The position numbers and the translations under genes are program-made. Shown in pieces: positions 1 to 7,749 of a DNA stretch of 64,000 bases; within the stretch, counting starts at the first letter, position 1, and the number at the start of each line of letters is the position of its first letter. The notes under the pieces were generated by a model, which made no database searches, was not told the DNA's origin, and saw only the letters and a list, made by a program, of their open reading frames with translations. This DNA is from Chryseomonas sp014190935 (lineage in GTDB: Bacteria; Pseudomonadota; Gammaproteobacteria; Pseudomonadales; Pseudomonadaceae), in NCBI RefSeq assembly GCF_014190935.1, contig NZ_JACHVV010000001.1, forward strand, positions 1,054,001 to 1,118,000, in the 5' to 3' direction.

Positions 1-291
1 TTGCGCCAAGCCCTGGGTCCCGGCCACCCAGTGGACCAGGCGGGGCGCAGCATCAGGTGCCAGCTCATCCAGCCCGAACCAGCGCGGTCTGGTCGGCGAC
101 GGCGCGTCCGGGTCCGGGGCTATGACTTCCAGATAGCCGTCACCCAGCCGTAGCAGGAGGTTGTGGGTACCCATGCGCGCGTGCTTGCCGCCGGCCTGCA
201 GCGCCACACCGAGGCGCTGCTCGACATACCTGGCACCCGCGTCGAGGGTTGGGGCCACGATGACCAGGTGATCCAGGTTGGAAAGTCTCAT
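1..291 (-). CDS. glyoxalase-like (VOC fold) protein, 3' end beyond window
   Basis: This is the first 97 codons of a gene that runs off the left edge. The ATG is at 289-291 and the frame stays open to base 1. The protein begins MRLSNLDHLVIVAPTLDAGA and continues with a segment containing RMGTHNLLLRLGDGYLEVIA. That is the typical first beta-alpha-beta-beta-beta unit of glyoxalase/bleomycin-resistance (VOC) proteins, in particular the larger 'glyoxalase-like domain' group, where a His near residue 8 starts the metal site. The substrate cannot be inferred. It lies 109 bp downstream, on the same strand, of the HxlR regulator gene. The missing C-terminal half means the family call rests on the N-terminal pattern only. 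Confidence 0.6.
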   Translation of the reverse strand, partial: MRLSNLDHLVIVAPTLDAGARYVEQRLGVALQAGGKHARMGTHNLLLRLGDGYLEVIAPDPDAPSPTRPRWFGLDELAPDAAPRLVHWVAGTQGLAQ

Positions 292-400
292 GGGGCGACT
301 CCTGAGCGGATAATTTGGAGCATGAGAGGAGCGGCATGATCCGCCCTGGGTCACTGGCCCAGCTACCGTGAAGCGCGGTCGGTTGTCCTGGCGGTCCCAC

Positions 401-868
401 TCAGGCCCGCGGGTCTTCGCCAGTGGGCTCGTTCGGCATCGGTCTGGGCGATTGCCACGCCGGCTTCTCCGGGCCTCGCTCATCGAAGGCGCGGCGCGCG
501 GCCAGGAAATCCTCGACGTTTTCGATGACCCAGGTCCAGATAGGCGTCATCCGGAGCAGCAGGCTCATGCCCAGCGGCGTCAGTTCGTATTCGACCCTGG
601 GCGGGACTTCGTCGAAGTCGTGCCGCAGCAGCAGGCCGTCACGTTCGAGGGCGCGCAGGGTCTTGGTCAGCATCCGCTGGGTGATGCCCGACAGTTGTCG
701 CGCCAGTTCGGCGTGCCGCATGACGCCATAAACCCCCAAGGCATGCAGAACCCCCAGGGACCAGCGACTGCCCGCATGGGTCAGCACCTCGCGGCGTACG
801 CCGTCTTCGTCCCGCCTGAGTGTCTGGCAGATGGCTTCGGACTGTTGGAGGAGTTCCAGATCGGTCAT
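401..868 (-). CDS. HxlR-family transcriptional regulator
   Basis: A 155-residue winged-helix regulator of the HxlR type. The core GSRWSLGVLHAL followed by an RHAELARQLSGITQRMLTKT recognition region and a wing (PPRVEYELTPLG) is characteristic. A GTG at 884-886 would add six residues, but GGGGA lies six bases before the ATG at 866-868, so I choose that start. A Cys sits at residue 14, in the N-terminal region where several HxlR sensors (YodB, QorR types) keep their redox Cys; whether it is equivalent is inference. The gene is divergent from an NAD(P)-binding oxidoreductase, with a perfect palindrome between them. This is the usual HxlR arrangement for control of the neighbouring gene and itself. 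Confidence 0.85.
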   Translation of the reverse strand: MTDLELLQQSEAICQTLRRDEDGVRREVLTHAGSRWSLGVLHALGVYGVMRHAELARQLSGITQRMLTKTLRALERDGLLLRHDFDEVPPRVEYELTPLGMSLLLRMTPIWTWVIENVEDFLAARRAFDERGPEKPAWQSPRPMPNEPTGEDPRA

Positions 869-941
869 CTCGTCCCCTGGTATCACGCGTGTGCCTTCTT
901 TTGAGCGCCGCTGGCGTCTGCCAGCATTTGCTCATCTTATA

Positions 942-953
942 CCTGACGTCAGG
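942..953. promoter_or_regulatory. perfect palindrome, likely HxlR operator
   Basis: CCTGACGTCAGG is a perfect 12-bp palindrome in the 89-bp region between the divergent HxlR gene (start 868) and the NmrA-like gene (start 958). It ends just before the start codon and overlaps the AGGAG ribosome-binding site, so a bound dimer could block transcription or translation start of the oxidoreductase. Confidence 0.5.
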
Positions 954-957
954 AGTC

Positions 958-1923
958 ATGATGACTACCCAATTCCCTACCGCTACCCAATCCATTCTCG
1001 TGCTTGGCGCGGGCGAGCTCGGCTTGCCGGTACTGCGCAATCTCGCCCGGCTTGCCAGGCAGAAGCCTGGTTCGAAGGTGAGCGTACTGTTGCGCCAAGC
1101 CACTCTCGACAGCCAGGAAGCTGGCAAGAAAAGGGAGATGGGAGAGTTGCGCGCGATCGGCGTCACCTTGGTAGCAGGCGACCTGGTCAAGGATTCCATC
1201 GACCAACTGGCGGCGGTCTTCGCGCGATTCGATACCGTAATTGGCTGCGCCGGCATGGTCGCAGGTCGGGAAACCCCCATGAAGCTGGCGCGTGCGGCAC
1301 TCGCCTCGGGGGTGAAGCGCTACTTTCCCTGGCAATTCGGGGTGGACTACGACGTCATCGGTCGTGGCAGTCCCCAGGACCTGTTCGATGCCCAACTCGA
1401 GGTGCGGGAATTGCTGCGCGTCCAGAGCCAGACCGAGTGGGTGATCATCTCCACCGGGATGTTCACCAGCTTCCTGTTCGAACCCGCGTTCGAGGTCGTC
1501 GATCTCATGACGGATACCGTCAGGGCGCTGGGCAGTCTGGATACCCAGGTGACCCTGACGACGCCCGAGGATATTGGCAGGCTGACGGCCGAGATCGTGT
1601 TTTTCGAGCCACGCTTTCGTAACGAGATCGTCTATCTCGCCGGTGACACCTTGGCCTATGGCGAGCTGGCCGCGCTACTGGAGCGGGTGCTGCAGCGGCC
1701 CTTCGGCACCCAGGTGTGGACGGTTCCCCAGTTGCTGGATGAGCTGGAGAAAGAGCCTGACGACCAGCTCAAGCACATCTGGAAGTACCGCGCCGTGTTC
1801 GCCCAGGGCCGCGGCGTCGCCTGGCCGATGGAGACCACCTTCAATGCCCGGCACGGTTTCGCGGTGACCAGCGCGGAGCAGTGGGCGCGGGAGCACCTGG
1901 TCGAGGCCGGGCGGGCCGAATGA
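958..1923 (+). CDS. NmrA/isoflavone-reductase-like NAD(P)-binding oxidoreductase
   Basis: About 321 residues with an N-terminal Rossmann motif LVLGAGELGLPVLRNLARL (GxGxxG type), then VIGCAGMVAG and KRYFPWQFGVDYD. This is the pattern of the NmrA-like/isoflavone reductase group of atypical short-chain dehydrogenases. There are two adjacent in-frame ATGs at 958 and 961. AGGAG at 951-955 is spaced better for 961, so the true protein may be one residue shorter. Family members either reduce small carbonyl substrates or act as NAD(P)/redox sensors; the substrate is not visible here. The divergent HxlR gene and the operator-like palindrome at the start suggest induction by an electrophile or redox signal. 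Nothing follows it as an operon. Confidence 0.75.
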   Translation: MMTTQFPTATQSILVLGAGELGLPVLRNLARLARQKPGSKVSVLLRQATLDSQEAGKKREMGELRAIGVTLVAGDLVKDSIDQLAAVFARFDTVIGCAGMVAGRETPMKLARAALASGVKRYFPWQFGVDYDVIGRGSPQDLFDAQLEVRELLRVQSQTEWVIISTGMFTSFLFEPAFEVVDLMTDTVRALGSLDTQVTLTTPEDIGRLTAEIVFFEPRFRNEIVYLAGDTLAYGELAALLERVLQRPFGTQVWTVPQLLDELEKEPDDQLKHIWKYRAVFAQGRGVAWPMETTFNARHGFAVTSAEQWAREHLVEAGRAE

Positions 1924-2278
1924 AGCGTGCAGGACTGGGGTCATCCCTTTCCTGCATCGCCAAGATTCCCTAAAGACGTAGGGCGGCTTCGCGTATTTCC
2001 GATAAAACCTTACCCGTGGCTTCTGCTCGTGCCGACCCTTCCGCATGCCGCCTTGGCCGAACGCGGTACCGAAATCTGCCCGCGACTTCGGCGACTGGCC
2101 GCCGAGGGTTGGGAGTTTCTGGACGCCTGAGTCGCACAGAGCACCCTGAACGACGCTACATATCCGAGAGCGCCCGGATCTTTGACCTTTCGTTCACAGG
2201 CACCTAGGGTCAGGCAGGGCGCATTCGTCTGACGATTGTGCTCGATCGGAATACCAATTCAGGCAATGGGAGTGTCAG
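1924..2278. other. 355-bp non-coding gap with a possible promoter
   Basis: No convincing gene lies here. Short open frames at 1927-2130 and 2016-2207 lack ribosome-binding sites and domain signal. The left part up to about 2130 looks like decayed coding sequence but I cannot assign it. The right part carries a sigma-70-like promoter near 2182-2210 and the leader of the M20 peptidase gene. Confidence 0.4.
2182..2210 (+). promoter_or_regulatory. possible sigma-70 promoter for the M20 peptidase gene
   Basis: TTGACC at 2182-2187, 17 bases, then TAGGGT at 2205-2210. The -35 box is good and the -10 box is poor. It lies about 70 bases before the peptidase start and no better candidate is seen in the gap. 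Confidence 0.35.
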
Positions 2279-3604
2279 ATGTCTTTTGCTCGTTCGGCCT
2301 TGGCCAACCGCTTTTCCGCTCTAGTGCTCACCGCCGCGACCGCCACCCTGGCGCTGCCCCTGGCCGCCGCGCCGGGTGTCGAGGGTTCCCTGTCTGCCGT
2401 CCAGGGCGATGCCCGGATTGGCAAGGCGCTGGAAGCGCTGCGCGCCGACGACGGCCGCACCTTCACGGAACAGAAGCATATCGCCCAGATTCCCGCGCCG
2501 CCGTTCAAGGAAAAGGTGCGCGCCGAGTATTACCTCAAGCGCTTCCAGGAGCTGGGTCTCAAGGACGCCAGCATCGCCCCGAAAGGCTATGTGATCGCCA
2601 CCCGCAAGGGCACTGGCCAGGGTCCGCAGCTGGTGGTGTCGGCGCACCTGGACACGGTGTTTCCCGAGGGCACCGACCTGACCCTCAAGGAACAGGATGG
2701 CAAGACCTTCGGCCCTGGCATCGGCGATGACGCCCGGGGCCTGGCGGCGCTGCTGTCGGTGATCGATGCCCTGAACAAGAGCGGCATCGAGACGGTGGGC
2801 GACCTGGTCTTCGTCGGCACCGTGGGCGAGGAAGAGCTGGGCAACCTGCGCGGGGTGAAGGCGCTGTTCAAGGATCGCCAGGGCATCGACGGCTTCATCT
2901 CGGTGGATGGCATCGACGTGCGCCGCATCGTCAATCGCGGTACCGGCAGCCACAGGTACGAGATGACCTTCAAGGGACCGGGTGGCCACAGCTTCGCCGA
3001 ATTCGGCCGACCCAGCGCCATCCACGCCATGGGCCGCGCCATCGCCAAGATCGCCGAGGTGCGTCCGCCCAAGGAACCCAAGACCACCTTTACCGTTGGT
3101 ACGGTACAGGGTGGCACCTCGGTCAACGCCATCGCCGGCGAGGCGCGGCTGACCCTGGACATGAGATCCAACGAAGAGGCCGCGCTGCTGGCCGAAGAGA
3201 AGGAGATCCTGGCCCTGGTGCAGGACGCGGTGAAGGAAGAGAACCAGCGCTGGGAAACCGACCAGATCTCGGTGGACATCAAGCTGATCGGCGATCGTCC
3301 GGCCGGGGGCACGGCGGAGGATTCGCCCATGGTGCAGACGGCGCAGCGCTCCATTGCGGCGGTCACCAAGGGCGCCAAGGTCACCCTCAGCGGTGGCAGC
3401 ACCGATTCCAATACCGCCATGTCCCTGGGCATTCCGGCCATGACCATCAGCGGTGGCGGGGAGGGCGGCAGTGCCCACTCGCTGGCGGAATGGTACAAGC
3501 CGGTGGACGCCTACCAGGGCCCGCAGAACGTGCTGCTGACCAGCCTGACCCTGGTCGGCGTCAAGGGCGTCAGCGAGCCGGTGCTGCAGGCCAAGGGCAA
3601 GTAG
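2279..3604 (+). CDS. exported M20-family metallopeptidase
   Basis: A 441-residue zinc exopeptidase-type protein. It starts with a signal peptide (hydrophobic stretch to about residue 31, ending in LPLAAAPG), so it should act in the periplasm. M20 metal-site motifs are all present: SAHLDTVF with H123 and D125, GIGDDARGLAALL with D150/D151 bridging, and TVGEEELGNL with E184 (general base) and E185. The middle GTGSHRYEMTFKGPGGHS region is the lid/dimerisation domain. GGGAG at 2268-2272 supports the ATG at 2279. The likely role is peptide or acyl-amino-acid hydrolysis; the closest textbook relatives are tripeptide aminopeptidase and carboxypeptidase G2-like enzymes. The gene is monocistronic, ending in a long hairpin. 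Confidence 0.85.
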   Translation: MSFARSALANRFSALVLTAATATLALPLAAAPGVEGSLSAVQGDARIGKALEALRADDGRTFTEQKHIAQIPAPPFKEKVRAEYYLKRFQELGLKDASIAPKGYVIATRKGTGQGPQLVVSAHLDTVFPEGTDLTLKEQDGKTFGPGIGDDARGLAALLSVIDALNKSGIETVGDLVFVGTVGEEELGNLRGVKALFKDRQGIDGFISVDGIDVRRIVNRGTGSHRYEMTFKGPGGHSFAEFGRPSAIHAMGRAIAKIAEVRPPKEPKTTFTVGTVQGGTSVNAIAGEARLTLDMRSNEEAALLAEEKEILALVQDAVKEENQRWETDQISVDIKLIGDRPAGGTAEDSPMVQTAQRSIAAVTKGAKVTLSGGSTDSNTAMSLGIPAMTISGGGEGGSAHSLAEWYKPVDAYQGPQNVLLTSLTLVGVKGVSEPVLQAKGK

Positions 3605-3610
3605 CCCGCG

Positions 3611-3655
3611 GCCGGTCCTGGTAGCTGTCCGCAAGGGACAGGTGCCAGGGCCGGC
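3611..3655. terminator. long hairpin between convergent genes
   Basis: Arms 3611-3630 and 3636-3655 pair almost fully (GCCGGTCCTGG with CCAGGGCCGGC, then TAG opposite GTG, then CTGTCC with GGACAG) around a GCAAG loop. There is one mismatch and two G-T pairs. It has no T tract. It lies between the convergent M20 peptidase and MFS genes and probably stops both transcripts or stabilises their 3' ends. Confidence 0.6.
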
Positions 3656-3659
3656 GGCG

Positions 3660-4784
3660 CTATTCGCTCGTCGGTTTCAGTCGCAGGCAGGCCAGGGAGC
3701 TGACCAGGATCGCCAGGCCGGACAACGGATACAGCAGGGTCGAAGGCACCAGCGGAATGAGCACGCCGGCCAGCAGCGGGCCGACGCTGGCACCCACGTC
3801 GCGCCACATGGCGTTGGAGGCCAGTGCCGGCAACCGTGCCTGACCGGGATGGCGGGTGGCGACCAGGGTCACCACCAGGGGGATCTGCAGGGCGCGCAGG
3901 ATCAACACCCCGCCAGCGCCGAGGATCAGCCAGTGAAAGCCGAAGGCGATCAGGAACAGCGCGGTCAGCGTCGAGCAGACCACCAGCATGGGCGCCGCGC
4001 CATAGCGATCCGCCGCCCGGCCGCCGAGCGGGCTGAGCAGCATGTCGGACAGATAGCGCAGCGCCATCAGTAATCCGGCCACCAGCACCGCATTGCCGCC
4101 CAGTACCGCCTGGGAAAAGGCCGACAGGCCAAAGATGAACAGGCCGTCCAGGGTCACCCCTTCGATGAAGGACCAGGTGACGATGCGATCCGGCCAGCGC
4201 AGGCGGCGTCCGGGCGCCGGCAACTCGTGCCCGGCGCGGGGCAGCCCCAGGGCCAGCAGCAGGCCGATCAGGCAGAGTCCGCTGCTGAGCAGCAGCACCG
4301 CGCGCGGGCCGTACTCCAGGGTCAGCCAGGCGCCCACGGAGAGGGCCAGCATGGGGCCGATGGCGATCAGCGCCCGCGAGGTGCCGGTGCGCCGGGCGGC
4401 GCCGGCCGGGTCGGCGGTGGCCAGCACCTGGGTGGACAGGTTGAAGGTGGCGAAGCTCAGACCCCAGGCCAGGCGCAGTCCCAGTAGTGCCCAGAAGCCG
4501 GAGAGATGGGCGTTGCCCAGAGCGCAAAGGGCGGCCACCGCGGCGGCCACGACCAGACTGCGGCGATCGCCGCAGCGGGCATAGAGCTGCACCACATAGC
4601 GATAGCCGACGATGCGGATCAGCCGGTTGGCGGCCAGCAGGATGCCGGCCTCGATCAAGGTGATGCCGAAGACCGGGGCGTACATGGGCAGGACGAGATA
4701 GAGCAGCACGTCGCTGGGCAGGCAGCAGGCGAGGACGATGGCCGCACGCCGCGAGGCCTGGTCGACGGACCGGGGAGAGGTCAT
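3660..4784 (-). CDS. MFS transporter
   Basis: A 374-residue, very hydrophobic protein with about eleven to twelve membrane segments. It has an MFS-type cytoplasmic loop 2-3 (YARCGDRRSLVV) and its second-half counterpart (LGGRAADRYGAAPML), which mark two six-helix bundles. It is somewhat shorter than the usual 390-420 residues of drug-efflux MFS proteins. No substrate-specific signature is visible, so whether it is an efflux pump or an uptake carrier is open. It faces the M20 peptidase gene tail to tail and has no same-strand partner. Its upstream region (4785-5048) is shared with the DUF2231 gene on the other strand. Confidence 0.8.
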   Translation of the reverse strand: MTSPRSVDQASRRAAIVLACCLPSDVLLYLVLPMYAPVFGITLIEAGILLAANRLIRIVGYRYVVQLYARCGDRRSLVVAAAVAALCALGNAHLSGFWALLGLRLAWGLSFATFNLSTQVLATADPAGAARRTGTSRALIAIGPMLALSVGAWLTLEYGPRAVLLLSSGLCLIGLLLALGLPRAGHELPAPGRRLRWPDRIVTWSFIEGVTLDGLFIFGLSAFSQAVLGGNAVLVAGLLMALRYLSDMLLSPLGGRAADRYGAAPMLVVCSTLTALFLIAFGFHWLILGAGGVLILRALQIPLVVTLVATRHPGQARLPALASNAMWRDVGASVGPLLAGVLIPLVPSTLLYPLSGLAILVSSLACLRLKPTSE

Positions 4785-5048
4785 GCGCGAAAGATTCCTG
4801 TGGGCGAGGTAACGTCCAGCCCTTCGGTCGGCAGCTGGACAGCGGATTGCAGGGACGGCATTGCCGATCAGGCGCCAGGCAGAGGCCGCGGCTGCAACGA
4901 GACTGTCATTATCTCTTCTTTTGCAAGAGGTGTCCGCCAGGCGAAACGGCTGAACTAACTCCAGCCGCGCGCAATCCTTTTCAGTGCGTCTTGCGCCGTG
5001 CAGTGGCTGCCCGGCCCTGCCACGTCCCGTCTTGAAAAGGAGTCGTCA

Positions 5049-5477
5049 GTGACCGTAGCTGCCCACCATTACCACCCTGTCCGGCCCGGCCCGCTGCACG
5101 CGTTGCTGCTGGCCGGTTCCGTCCCGCTGTTCATCGGCGGCCTGCTCAGCGACATCGCCTACTACCAGACGATGCAGATCCAGTGGGCCAACTTCGCCGC
5201 CTGGCTGATCGCCGGCGCGCTGTTGCTGTCCGGACTGGCGCTGCTGTTCGCCCTGGGCAATCTGTTCGGCGCGCGCTTCCGCGGTCGCCGGCCGGCGGCC
5301 TATTTCCTCCTGCTGCTGCTGGCCTGGGTGCTGGGGCTGGTCAATGCCTTCGAGCACGCCAAGGACGCCTGGGCGGTGATGCCCGCCGGACTGATCCTCT
5401 CGGTGGTGGTCTCGGTGCTGAGCCTGGTGGCTGCCTGGATCGCGCTCTCCAACCTGCGTTCGGAGGTGGTTCGATGA
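5049..5477 (+). CDS. DUF2231 four-helix inner-membrane protein
   Basis: A 142-residue protein with four predicted membrane helices (starting near residues 17, 44, 80 and 110) that matches the DUF2231 pattern (PLHALLLAGSVPLFIGGLLSDIAYY near the N-terminus, a possible haem- or quinone-associated membrane domain). AAGGAG at 5037-5042 is ideally placed for the GTG at 5049. The frame is open further upstream, but no better start exists. It overlaps the next gene by ATGA, so both are translationally coupled. The usual partner of this family in Pseudomonas is the same sorbosone-dehydrogenase-like lipoprotein found here, suggesting the membrane protein passes electrons from, or anchors, that dehydrogenase (inference). 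Confidence 0.8.
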   Translation: MTVAAHHYHPVRPGPLHALLLAGSVPLFIGGLLSDIAYYQTMQIQWANFAAWLIAGALLLSGLALLFALGNLFGARFRGRRPAAYFLLLLLAWVLGLVNAFEHAKDAWAVMPAGLILSVVVSVLSLVAAWIALSNLRSEVVR

Positions 5478-6769
5478 GTACTCTAAGAGCCTTGAGCGTC
5501 CTCGGTCTGGCCGTGCTGCTGGCCGCCTGCGGCAACGAGGGCGGCGCCGACACCCAGGCCCGCGGCCCCGATCCCAAGCTGCCCGAACCCCAGCGCGGCC
5601 TCCTGCCGAGCATGAAGATCGCCCAGCCGGCACCCTGGGGTGATCGCGTACCCACGGTGCCCCAGGGCTACACCATCACCGCCATCGCCACCGATCTGCG
5701 CATTCCGCGGCAGATGCTGGTGCTGCCCAACGGCGACATCCTGGTGGCCGAGGGCCGCGGCGGCAACGCGCCCAAGCTGAAGCCCAAGGACGTCATCGCC
5801 GGCTACATCAAGGCCCAGGGCAACACCCAGGTAAAGGGCGGCAATCGCCTGACCCTGCTGCGCGACGCCGACGGCGACGGCAAATACGAACTCAAGACGG
5901 TGTTCGCCGAGAATCTCAACGCGCCCTATGGCCTGGCCTTCGCCAACGGCCGCATCTATGTGGCGAACCAGGACGCCTTGGTCAGCTTTCCCTACCAGGA
6001 CGGCCAGACCCAGGCCAGCGGCGCGCCGGACAAGCTGGTCGAGCTGCCGGCGGCGATCAACCACCACTGGACCAAGTCCCTGGCCGCCAGTGCCGATGGT
6101 CGCTACCTCTATGTCGGCATTGGCTCCAACAGCAACGTCGGCGAGCGCGGCATGGACGTCGAGGTGGATCGCGCGGTGATCTGGCAGATTGATGCCCAGA
6201 CCGGTGCGCACAAGAACTATGCCACCGGGGTGCGCAATCCCACCGCCCTGGCCATACAGCCCGACAGCGGCCAGCTCTGGGCGGTGGCCAACGAGCGCGA
6301 CGAGATCGGCCCGGACCTGGTGCCGGACTACCTGACCTCCATCCGCGAAGGCGGCTTCTATGGCTGGCCCTACAGCTACTGGGGGCAGAACGTCGATACC
6401 CGCGCCCAGCCGCAGGATCCGGCCAAGGTGGCCGCGGCCATCAAGCCCGACTACAGCCTGGGTTCCCACGTCGCCGCCCTGGGCGTAACCTTTTCCACCG
6501 CGGCGGTGGGCGGTCAGTTCACCGATGGGGTCTTCGTCGGCGAACACGGTAGCTGGAACCGTGACAAGCCGGTGGGTTATCGCGTGGTCTTCGTGCCCTT
6601 CCAGCAGGGCCGTCCGGCTGGCGAGCCCATCGACTTCGCCACCGGATTCTTTGGCGACGATGGCAAGACCCGCGGCCGCCCGGTCGGGGTGGCGGTGGAT
6701 CAGCGCGGTGGCGTCATCATCGCCGACGACCTGGCCAACACCGTTTGGCGGGTGACGCGTACGCAGTAA
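5474..6769 (+). CDS. sorbosone-dehydrogenase-like PQQ sugar dehydrogenase lipoprotein
   Basis: A 431-residue protein with a lipoprotein signal (LGLAVLLAAC, lipobox Cys at residue 16), so it is probably anchored at the periplasmic side of a membrane. The rest has the repeated blades of the glucose/sorbosone dehydrogenase beta-propeller: RQMLVLPNGDILVAEGRG, LNAPYGLAFANGRIYVANQD, DGRYLYVGIGSNSNVGERG, GVRNPTALAIQP, VFVGEHGSWNRDKPVGYRV and GRPVGVAVDQRGGVIIADD. Relatives use PQQ and calcium to oxidise aldoses; the actual sugar is unknown. It overlaps the DUF2231 gene by four bases and is followed by a 14-bp-stem terminator. The pair probably forms a small periplasmic oxidation module feeding the respiratory chain, whose quinol oxidase genes follow on the opposite strand. 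Confidence 0.8.
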   Translation: MSTLRALSVLGLAVLLAACGNEGGADTQARGPDPKLPEPQRGLLPSMKIAQPAPWGDRVPTVPQGYTITAIATDLRIPRQMLVLPNGDILVAEGRGGNAPKLKPKDVIAGYIKAQGNTQVKGGNRLTLLRDADGDGKYELKTVFAENLNAPYGLAFANGRIYVANQDALVSFPYQDGQTQASGAPDKLVELPAAINHHWTKSLAASADGRYLYVGIGSNSNVGERGMDVEVDRAVIWQIDAQTGAHKNYATGVRNPTALAIQPDSGQLWAVANERDEIGPDLVPDYLTSIREGGFYGWPYSYWGQNVDTRAQPQDPAKVAAAIKPDYSLGSHVAALGVTFSTAAVGGQFTDGVFVGEHGSWNRDKPVGYRVVFVPFQQGRPAGEPIDFATGFFGDDGKTRGRPVGVAVDQRGGVIIADDLANTVWRVTRTQ

Positions 6770-6780
6770 GGTGCGAGCAG

Positions 6781-6816
6781 GATCGGCTTGCCGCGCAGTC
6801 GGGCGGCAAGCCGATC
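6781..6816. terminator. strong hairpin between sugar dehydrogenase and cyoD genes
   Basis: Perfect 14-bp arms GATCGGCTTGCCGC (6781-6794) and GCGGCAAGCCGATC (6803-6816) around an 8-base loop. It serves the convergent genes ending at 6769 (+) and 6815 (-) and includes the last bases of the cyoD stop codon. No T run. Confidence 0.7.
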
Positions 6817-7123
6817 AATGCATGCGGTGATGCAGATCGCCGAGCACCACCAGGCTGCCCACCACCATCAGCACCAGGATCAGGCTGGTGAACAAGAGCA
6901 GATAGAGGTCGTGGCGGTGCGAGCGACCCAGGCTGATATGCAGGAAGCAGCGCAGGTGCACCAGGATCTGCAGCAGGCCCAGGCCGAAGATGACGCCCAG
7001 GGTGGTCCCGCGCGGCCAGGTCGGGAACAGCACCAGGCCGATGGGGATCAGACTCAGCGTCACCGCCAGCACCAGGCCGATCACATAGCTCGTCAGCTCC
7101 CGACGATAGTCATCTCTCTTCAT
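6815..7123 (-). CDS. cyoD: cytochrome bo3 quinol oxidase subunit IV
   Basis: A 102-residue protein with three membrane helices. The sequence MKRDDYRRELTSYVIGLVLA, IFGLGLLQILVHLRCFLH and the last hydrophobic stretch match CyoD, the small subunit that assists CuB insertion and assembly of bo3-type quinol oxidase. A longer frame upstream exists, but the ATG at 7121-7123 overlaps the cyoC stop by ATGA, as is normal in this operon. It is the last gene: a strong hairpin follows immediately, and no cyoE (haem O synthase) lies downstream. Confidence 0.9.
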   Translation of the reverse strand: MKRDDYRRELTSYVIGLVLAVTLSLIPIGLVLFPTWPRGTTLGVIFGLGLLQILVHLRCFLHISLGRSHRHDLYLLLFTSLILVLMVVGSLVVLGDLHHRMH

Positions 7124-7749
7124 GGCAGCAGCCCCTGCAGGTAGACCACCGAGAGGATGGCCACCCAGACGATATCGAGAAAATGCCAGAACAGGCCCAG
7201 GCGCATCAGTCGGGTCTTCACCGGCGTATCCAGGCCGAACACCCTGAGCTGCACCAGCATCACCACCAGCCACAGGCAGCCGCTGGCGACGTGCACCCCG
7301 TGCATGCCCACCAGGGCGAAGAAGGCCGAGAGAAAGGCGCTGCGCTGGGGCAGGGCGCCCTGATCCGCCATGCCAAGGAAGTCGTGCACTTCCAGGCCGA
7401 GAAAGACCAGGCCCAGCGCCAGGGTCACCAGCAGCCAGGTCACCAGGGGCCGCAGGCGACCCTTGTGGTATTTCATGGCCAGCGACGCCAGGCCGTAGGT
7501 GAAGCTACTGGCCAGCAGCACCAGGGTCTGCAGGGTGACACTGCCGATCTCGAAGACGTCCCGGGCGACCGGTCCCCCGGCGGTGGCGTGCTGCAGCGTC
7601 GCGTAGATGGCGAACAGCAGCGCGAACACCAGGGCGTCGCTCATCAGGAAGATCCAGAACCCGAACAGCGAATATTCCGCCTCGGCGTGGGTCGCGTGAT
7701 CGGTGGCGCCGACGTTGAGGCCGGCGTGGTTCATGTCGCGCGGACTCAT
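7120..7749 (-). CDS. cyoC: cytochrome bo3 quinol oxidase subunit III
   Basis: A 209-residue protein with five membrane helices, the short form of haem-copper oxidase subunit III. Typical segments are YSLFGFWIFLMSDALVFALL, HDFLGMADQGALPQRSAFLS and GMHGVHVASGCLWLVVM. It matches CyoC length (about 205 residues). The chosen ATG (7747-7749) overlaps the cyoB stop by four bases, and its own stop overlaps cyoD by four bases, so translation of the operon is coupled. The open frame continues far upstream inside cyoB but that is out-of-frame shadow. Confidence 0.92.
   Translation of the reverse strand: MSPRDMNHAGLNVGATDHATHAEAEYSLFGFWIFLMSDALVFALLFAIYATLQHATAGGPVARDVFEIGSVTLQTLVLLASSFTYGLASLAMKYHKGRLRPLVTWLLVTLALGLVFLGLEVHDFLGMADQGALPQRSAFLSAFFALVGMHGVHVASGCLWLVVMLVQLRVFGLDTPVKTRLMRLGLFWHFLDIVWVAILSVVYLQGLLP

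Noticed and set aside
1927..2130. Possible small gene of 67 codons after the NmrA-like gene
   Set aside because: No ribosome-binding site, mixed composition, and no recognisable domain.
2321..3634. Minus-strand frame of 437 codons opposite the M20 peptidase
   Set aside because: Gln/Gly/His-rich antisense shadow. The peptidase has all catalytic motifs.
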